From: Paenibacillus gyeongsangnamensis | GTDB taxonomy: Bacteria > Bacillota > Bacilli > Paenibacillales > NBRC-103111 | Assembly (NCBI RefSeq): GCF_027533625.1 | Contig: NZ_JAQAGZ010000018.1 | Location: 62,001-126,000, forward strand | DNA length: 64,000 bases | Reading direction: 5' to 3' | Shown: piece after piece, positions 60,409 through 64,000 of the stretch | Position numbering within the stretch: position 1 is the stretch's first letter | Layout: each line of letters opens with the position of its first letter | The notes under the pieces: generated by a model | What the model was told of the DNA's origin: nothing | What the model saw: the letters and a program-made list of their open reading frames with translations, nothing else | Databases searched by the model: none | Program-made: the position numbers and the translations under genes

Positions 60409-60951
60409 ATGATGAAATTTTGGAGAGAAAACGTGTATGCTGCCGGTTTTACGCTACTGCTTCGGTTGTACCTAGGCTGGACTTGGATGACAGCGGGCTG
60501 GCACAAATTGACCGCCGGCTTCGACGCCACAGGGTTCCTTAAAGGCGCTGTCGGCAAGCCGATTGTCGATAAAGCGACGAACGAGCTCGTCTACCCGACC
60601 TTTACGGCTTTCCTGGAGCACTTCGCCCTGCCGAACGCCAAGCTGTTTAACATTGTGATCCCGCTCGGCGAGCTCCTGATTGGTCTCGGCTTGATTCTCG
60701 GCGCTCTAACCTTGACGGCCGCCTTCTTCGGGATGTTCATGAACTTCATGTTCCTGTTCGCCGGTACGGTAAGCACGAATCCGTGGCTGATTCTCCTTGG
60801 CGGTATCGTCCTTGCGGCGGGCACCAATGCCGGACGGTTCGGCTTCGACTTCTACCTGATGCCGCTGCTCCGCAAGCTGCTGCACCGCGGCGGCAACGAT
60901 CATCACACGCCTAACGTATTCAAAGGCACGAAGCCGACAGCCCACGCTTGA
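60409..60951 (+). CDS. DoxX-family membrane protein
   Basis: This 180-residue protein has four membrane helices. LLLRLYLGWTWMTAGWHKL near the start and IPLGELLIGLGLILG in the middle are typical of DoxX/TQO-small-subunit relatives. Some act with thiosulfate:quinone oxidoreductases or in thiol and redox stress; the role here is unknown. AAGGAG lies 9 nt before the ATG at 60409. The Rex/Fnr-type sites suggest control by oxygen or NADH level (inference). Confidence 0.85.
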   Translation: MMKFWRENVYAAGFTLLLRLYLGWTWMTAGWHKLTAGFDATGFLKGAVGKPIVDKATNELVYPTFTAFLEHFALPNAKLFNIVIPLGELLIGLGLILGALTLTAAFFGMFMNFMFLFAGTVSTNPWLILLGGIVLAAGTNAGRFGFDFYLMPLLRKLLHRGGNDHHTPNVFKGTKPTAHA

Positions 60952-60971
60952 CGCGGCGGACGGTCTAAGCG

Positions 60972-61011
60972 GCGCAAAAGGATCGGGGGAAGTCCCCCGA
61001 TCCTTTTGCGC
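60972..61011. terminator. Bidirectional terminator between doxX and the kinase gene
   Basis: A perfect 18-bp stem (60972-60989 with 60994-61011) with a 4-nt loop. The stem's A4/T4 pairs provide a T-run in both directions. Confidence 0.9.
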
Positions 61012-61016
61012 TGCTT

Positions 61017-62333
61017 TTATGCCTCCGGAAGCAGCACCGTGAACCGGCTGCCCCGCCCCGCCCCGCTCTCGGCCTGAATCGTGCCGCCATGGGCATCCAC
61101 GATCCATTTGGCTATGGAGAGGCCGAGCCCCGTCCCGCCTTCCTGGCGGGAGCGGGCTTTGTCGATGCGGTAAAACCGTTCGAAAATATGCGGAATTTGA
61201 TCCTCCGGAATGCCGATGCCGGTATCCGTGACGACGAACCGCGCTCCCTTCTCCGACAAAGCGGTCTCGAGCGTCACGCTCCCGCCCTCCGACGTATATT
61301 TAATCGCATTGTCCAACAGGATGACGAGCAGCTGGCGAACCCGCTCCCCGTCCAGCCGGGCGGTATCCGGACCGCCCGCATGGACCGCATGCCGCAGCTC
61401 CAGCGCGATCCGCTTGCGCTCTGCCAGCGGCCGCAGCTTCTCCACCGCATCTTGAGCGAGGCCGCGGAGCCCGATCGGTTCCCGCAGGATCTCCACGGCG
61501 TCGGAATCGCTTCGGGCCAGCGTGAGGAGCGACTCCGTCAGGCGGATCATCCGGTGCACCTCCTCGTCCATATTGCTCAGCACCTTACGGTGAAACGGCG
61601 GCAGCGCCTCTTGCTCCTCCCCGAGAATCTCAACGGACGACTGCATCACGCTGAGCGGCGTACGTAGCTCGTGAGAAGCGTCCGCAGTAAAATCCTGCTG
61701 CCGCTTGTAAGCGCGGACGATGGGCACCATCGAACGGCCGGCCAGCAGGTAGCCCATTCCGCTGGCCACCGCGAGCAGGCAGACCGAGAATAGGAGCAGC
61801 GCGAGACGCATTTGGCTCAGCAGCCGGGTATCCCCGGAAATGTTCTGTCCGGCCAATAAGATTCCGTTGATGTCGGGCCAAGGATACGCTTTGAGGAAAT
61901 ACGTATCGTCGCCGCGCTCGACCAGATAGCCGCTCGAATGATTCACGGGCAAGCCGTGTCCGTGTATATTTTGGCTCAGCCAGGCCGTCCAAAACGTCCT
62001 CATCTCATCATCGTAGGACGAGCCGAAGATCGGGTCGCCGCTTGGGCCTACCAGAAACATCAGCTCGTTCGATTGAACGGCATCCAGGTCGATCAGCCCT
62101 CCGCTTCGGCGATCGCCGGGTCCGGGGCCGGGGGGACGCCTGTCGAGCGGCTCCTTTTTGCGGTGCTCCAGCGTCTTGACCGCTTTATCGTATATGCCGT
62201 CGACCGCCGCATTCTGATTGCGGTGCAGCGTCTGGCTGAGCACGACATAAAACAGCACCGTCATGAGCAGCAGGATCAGCGCCAGCATGACGCTGAAGAA
62301 GATGGTCAGGCTGCGCCGCGTCTTCTCAAACAT
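61017..62333 (-). CDS. Membrane sensor histidine kinase
   Basis: This 438-residue protein has helices at about 12-33 and 175-198 around an extracellular sensor with a Pro/Gly/Arg-rich loop. HisKA has ADASHELRTPLSVMQSS (phospho-His221), and the ATPase domain has LLDNAIKYT, DTGIGIPEDQI and GGTGLGLSIAKWI. It is the partner of the regulator just upstream (3-bp gap; its ribosome site lies in that gene's last codons). Confidence 0.9.
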   Translation of the reverse strand: MFEKTRRSLTIFFSVMLALILLLMTVLFYVVLSQTLHRNQNAAVDGIYDKAVKTLEHRKKEPLDRRPPGPGPGDRRSGGLIDLDAVQSNELMFLVGPSGDPIFGSSYDDEMRTFWTAWLSQNIHGHGLPVNHSSGYLVERGDDTYFLKAYPWPDINGILLAGQNISGDTRLLSQMRLALLLFSVCLLAVASGMGYLLAGRSMVPIVRAYKRQQDFTADASHELRTPLSVMQSSVEILGEEQEALPPFHRKVLSNMDEEVHRMIRLTESLLTLARSDSDAVEILREPIGLRGLAQDAVEKLRPLAERKRIALELRHAVHAGGPDTARLDGERVRQLLVILLDNAIKYTSEGGSVTLETALSEKGARFVVTDTGIGIPEDQIPHIFERFYRIDKARSRQEGGTGLGLSIAKWIVDAHGGTIQAESGAGRGSRFTVLLPEA

Positions 62334-62336
62334 GCG

Positions 62337-63014
62337 TCATTCCTCCAATGACAGCCGGTAGCCGAGACCTCGTACGCTGTGTATGATTTTGTCCGGGAAC
62401 GGGTCGTCGATCTTCTTGCGCAGCAGCTTGACGGTGGCGTCCACCGTATTGGGCGTCACCTCGGCATCGACTCCCCATACCTGGTCCATCAGCTGCTCGC
62501 GCGAAATGATTTGTCCGGTATGCAGCAACAGAAAGGTCAGCAGCTGGAACTCCCTCCGCGTCAAGCTGACCGGGCTGCCGCTGCGCACAACCTCGTGCGT
62601 CACGCGGTTGAGCAGCAGCGTCTCGCCCAAGCGGCATTCGTCGCCGGTCCACTCGGCCGGCCGGCGGCCGAGCGCATGGATCCGGGCATCCAGCTCTTCA
62701 AAGGCGAACGGCTTGACCAGATAATCATCCGCCCCCGCGCGCAGTCCCGCCACCCGGTCGGGCACCGCATCCTTCGCCGTCAGCATAAGCACGGCGGTTT
62801 GGTCTCCCCGTTCCCGCAGATCGCGGCAGAGCTCGATCCCGCTTTTGTAAGGAACCATCCAGTCGAGGATATATAAATCGTAGGTGCCGCGGCGCATGTA
62901 TTCCTCAGCCGTTTCTCCGTCCTGTACCCAGTCTACGCTGTGGAACTGCTGGCCCAGCTTGTACTGCACCAGCATCCCCAGCTTCTCGTCGTCCTCCACC
63001 AGCAGAATATGCAT
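62337..63014 (-). CDS. OmpR/PhoB-type response regulator
   Basis: This 225-residue protein has a receiver domain (LLVEDDE, phospho-Asp51 in LYILDWMVPYKSG, Lys in DDYLVKPF) and a winged helix (TRREFQLLTFLLLH, TVDATVKLLRKKI). GAGAGGT precedes the ATG. Its first 110 bases overlap the 3' end of the ferric-reductase-like gene, which places the whole redox cluster in one transcript. Confidence 0.9.
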   Translation of the reverse strand: MHILLVEDDEKLGMLVQYKLGQQFHSVDWVQDGETAEEYMRRGTYDLYILDWMVPYKSGIELCRDLRERGDQTAVLMLTAKDAVPDRVAGLRAGADDYLVKPFAFEELDARIHALGRRPAEWTGDECRLGETLLLNRVTHEVVRSGSPVSLTRREFQLLTFLLLHTGQIISREQLMDQVWGVDAEVTPNTVDATVKLLRKKIDDPFPDKIIHSVRGLGYRLSLEE

Positions 63015-63570
63015 CTTGCGCCCGACCTCTCTTCTGACGTACGGCCATCCTGATCCGAATGACCGTCAGTAATCCTATCATAACACAGCTGGCCCCGTAA
63101 AAAATTCCGATCCACGGCACTTTGCTGTCCGACCCGGCTCCAATGCCGTGCAGCATGGCCGACAGGAATACGGGGTAGGCCAGCAAATGAATGTACTTCC
63201 ACAGCCTGTAAGGGATCAGACTCTTAAAGTCCGTCGTGATCAGAACGAGGATCAGTCCGTAAATCGTCAGCGTCCCGAGCCCGCTCCAGAAAGGATCCTT
63301 CGGTGCGGTAAAAGGTACCAGCAGCTGCGGCCAGCCGTAAGGCATATATGTGTCGATCATCAGTATGAGGCCGTGAACGAGCCCGATCAAGAGTCCCGCA
63401 TTCGACGTCCGCGAATGCCAGCGGTACAGCCGGGCTTTGGCCTGTCCCTTGAAGAGGGGCATGCTGTAGAGGATGCCGAGGGCAACCCCGGCGAATAATA
63501 GAGCATATGAAGTCAAACCTGCAATACGTATTATCCACCAGGTCGGCAGGTTAATCAGTAATCCGGCCAT
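62905..63570 (-). CDS. Ferric-reductase-like heme membrane protein
   Basis: This 221-residue protein has about five or six membrane helices in its first 185 residues. Paired histidines in LYRWHSRTSNAGLLIGLVHGL and WKYIHLLAYPVFLSAMLHGI are the expected heme ligands of the ferric reductase/MsrQ-like domain. The last 36 residues are Gly/Arg/Ala-rich and encoded opposite frame to the regulator start (110-bp overlap), so they may be an accidental extension. With ApbE it suggests electron transfer across the membrane to a flavinylated partner. Confidence 0.82.
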   Translation of the reverse strand: MAGLLINLPTWWIIRIAGLTSYALLFAGVALGILYSMPLFKGQAKARLYRWHSRTSNAGLLIGLVHGLILMIDTYMPYGWPQLLVPFTAPKDPFWSGLGTLTIYGLILVLITTDFKSLIPYRLWKYIHLLAYPVFLSAMLHGIGAGSDSKVPWIGIFYGASCVMIGLLTVIRIRMAVRQKRGRAQDAYSAGGGRREAGDAGAVQAGPAVPQRRLGTGRRNG

Positions 63571-64000
63571 AGGTTAATCCTCCTTCGCTTTCGTTATCAG
63601 GGGAGTCGGATGACGCCGGGCGAAGCGTCACGGCATCCGGGCGCTCGCCCTGCCACTGCTCCAGCCACTGAGCCTCCGTACCGTAATAATGCCTTAATCC
63701 GTCCTTGGTTATGAGCAGCGCCTGATACCGGGGACCTTGCCGTCCGAGCCATTCGAGCCCTTCTCGAAGGCCGAGGATGCAGACGGTTTTGGCGGCTATC
63801 TCGCTCTCTCCCGCCGTCCTTCCCGCAACTGTGCATTGCGCCACGTCGGTCCGCACCGGCCGCATGGTCCGCGGATCGATGAGGTGATGGCGTTCGCCTT
63901 CGTCCGTACTCCAGCGGCGCCCGATCACGCTGGAGGTGGCAGCCGCCCCTTCGATCAGACGGAGCTTGGCCAGCGTCCGCTCGGGCTCCCAGGGGTCGGC
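63551..64000 (-). CDS. apbE: FAD:protein FMN transferase (ApbE), truncated at window edge
   Basis: The C-terminal 149 residues of an ApbE protein lie in the window, running off the right edge. EGAAATSSVIGRRWSTDEG and RHHLIDPRTMRPVRTD, followed by AQCTVAGRTAGESEIAAKTVCILG, are the conserved active-site and metal-binding region. ApbE attaches FMN to Thr/Ser of exported redox proteins. It overlaps the ferric-reductase-like gene by 20 bp. The flavinylated target is expected upstream, outside this window. Confidence 0.88.
   Translation of the reverse strand, partial: ADPWEPERTLAKLRLIEGAAATSSVIGRRWSTDEGERHHLIDPRTMRPVRTDVAQCTVAGRTAGESEIAAKTVCILGLREGLEWLGRQGPRYQALLITKDGLRHYYGTEAQWLEQWQGERPDAVTLRPASSDSPDNESEGGLTYGRITD

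Overview
The window looks like chromosomal DNA of a Paenibacillus-type member of the Bacillales. Supporting signs are a fairly high GC content, strong AGGAGG-like ribosome binding sites with some TTG/GTG starts, YesM/YesN-type two-component systems beside sugar ABC importers, a SqhC-type terpene cyclase, a glycine-rich repeat protein, and many CUT1-type importers. I see no rRNA, tRNA, CRISPR array, insertion sequence or prophage. Both edges are arbitrary cuts; the last gene (apbE) is truncated at the right edge.

Layout. 1-4.4 kb: small stress-type and unknown membrane proteins, a MocR-type regulator with a possible leader ORF, an MFS exporter and a nitroreductase. 4.4-5.7 kb: gene-poor, with short protein-like remnants and an array of 21-nt units. 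5.7-8.4 kb: a Gly-Met-Pro tetrapeptide-repeat protein built on a 12-bp minisatellite, then a Tet(L/K)-like exporter. 8.6-14.5 kb: heparinase II/III-type lyase, an unknown secreted protein, a polysaccharide deacetylase, a methyltransferase and a nucleotidyltransferase-fold protein. 14.4-16.7 kb: a four-PAS, sporulation-kinase-like histidine kinase. 16.8-21.6 kb: a BMP-type nucleoside importer (nupNOPQ-like). 21.7-26.1 kb: a universal stress protein, CcdC, an oxidoreductase/isomerase pair opposite an AraC regulator, and a small orphan. 26.2-29.8 kb: an OmpR/BaeS-type two-component system and a DUF445 protein.

30.0-36.8 kb is a five-gene sugar-uptake operon (binding protein, two permeases, YesM-type kinase, YesN-type regulator) without an ATPase. 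37.0-39.4 kb holds a SqhC-like cyclase and a small pentapeptide-repeat gene broken by a 49-bp tandem duplication. 39.4-51.9 kb is the most unusual locus: an eight-gene leftward operon with an MsmX-type ATPase, a roughly 1000-residue binding protein carrying two jelly-roll-like domains, two permease pairs, an NHL/TPR/Yip1 membrane protein and a large secreted DUF5696 protein. Its ATPase could also energise the ATPase-less importer next door (inference).

52.1-54.9 kb: an ABC exporter with an insertion in its ATPase domain, and a hexapeptide acyltransferase. 55.0-60.0 kb: a Fur-box-controlled divergent siderophore system (binding protein, two permeases, ATPase, FhuF-like reductase). 60.0-61.0 kb: a structured leader bracketed by two TTGTGA-N6-TCAC sites before a DoxX protein. 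61.0-64.0 kb: an ApbE / ferric-reductase-like / response regulator / kinase cluster pointing to extracytoplasmic flavin redox chemistry. A roughly 108-bp structured element occurs twice in inverted orientation (25.7 and 54.2 kb).
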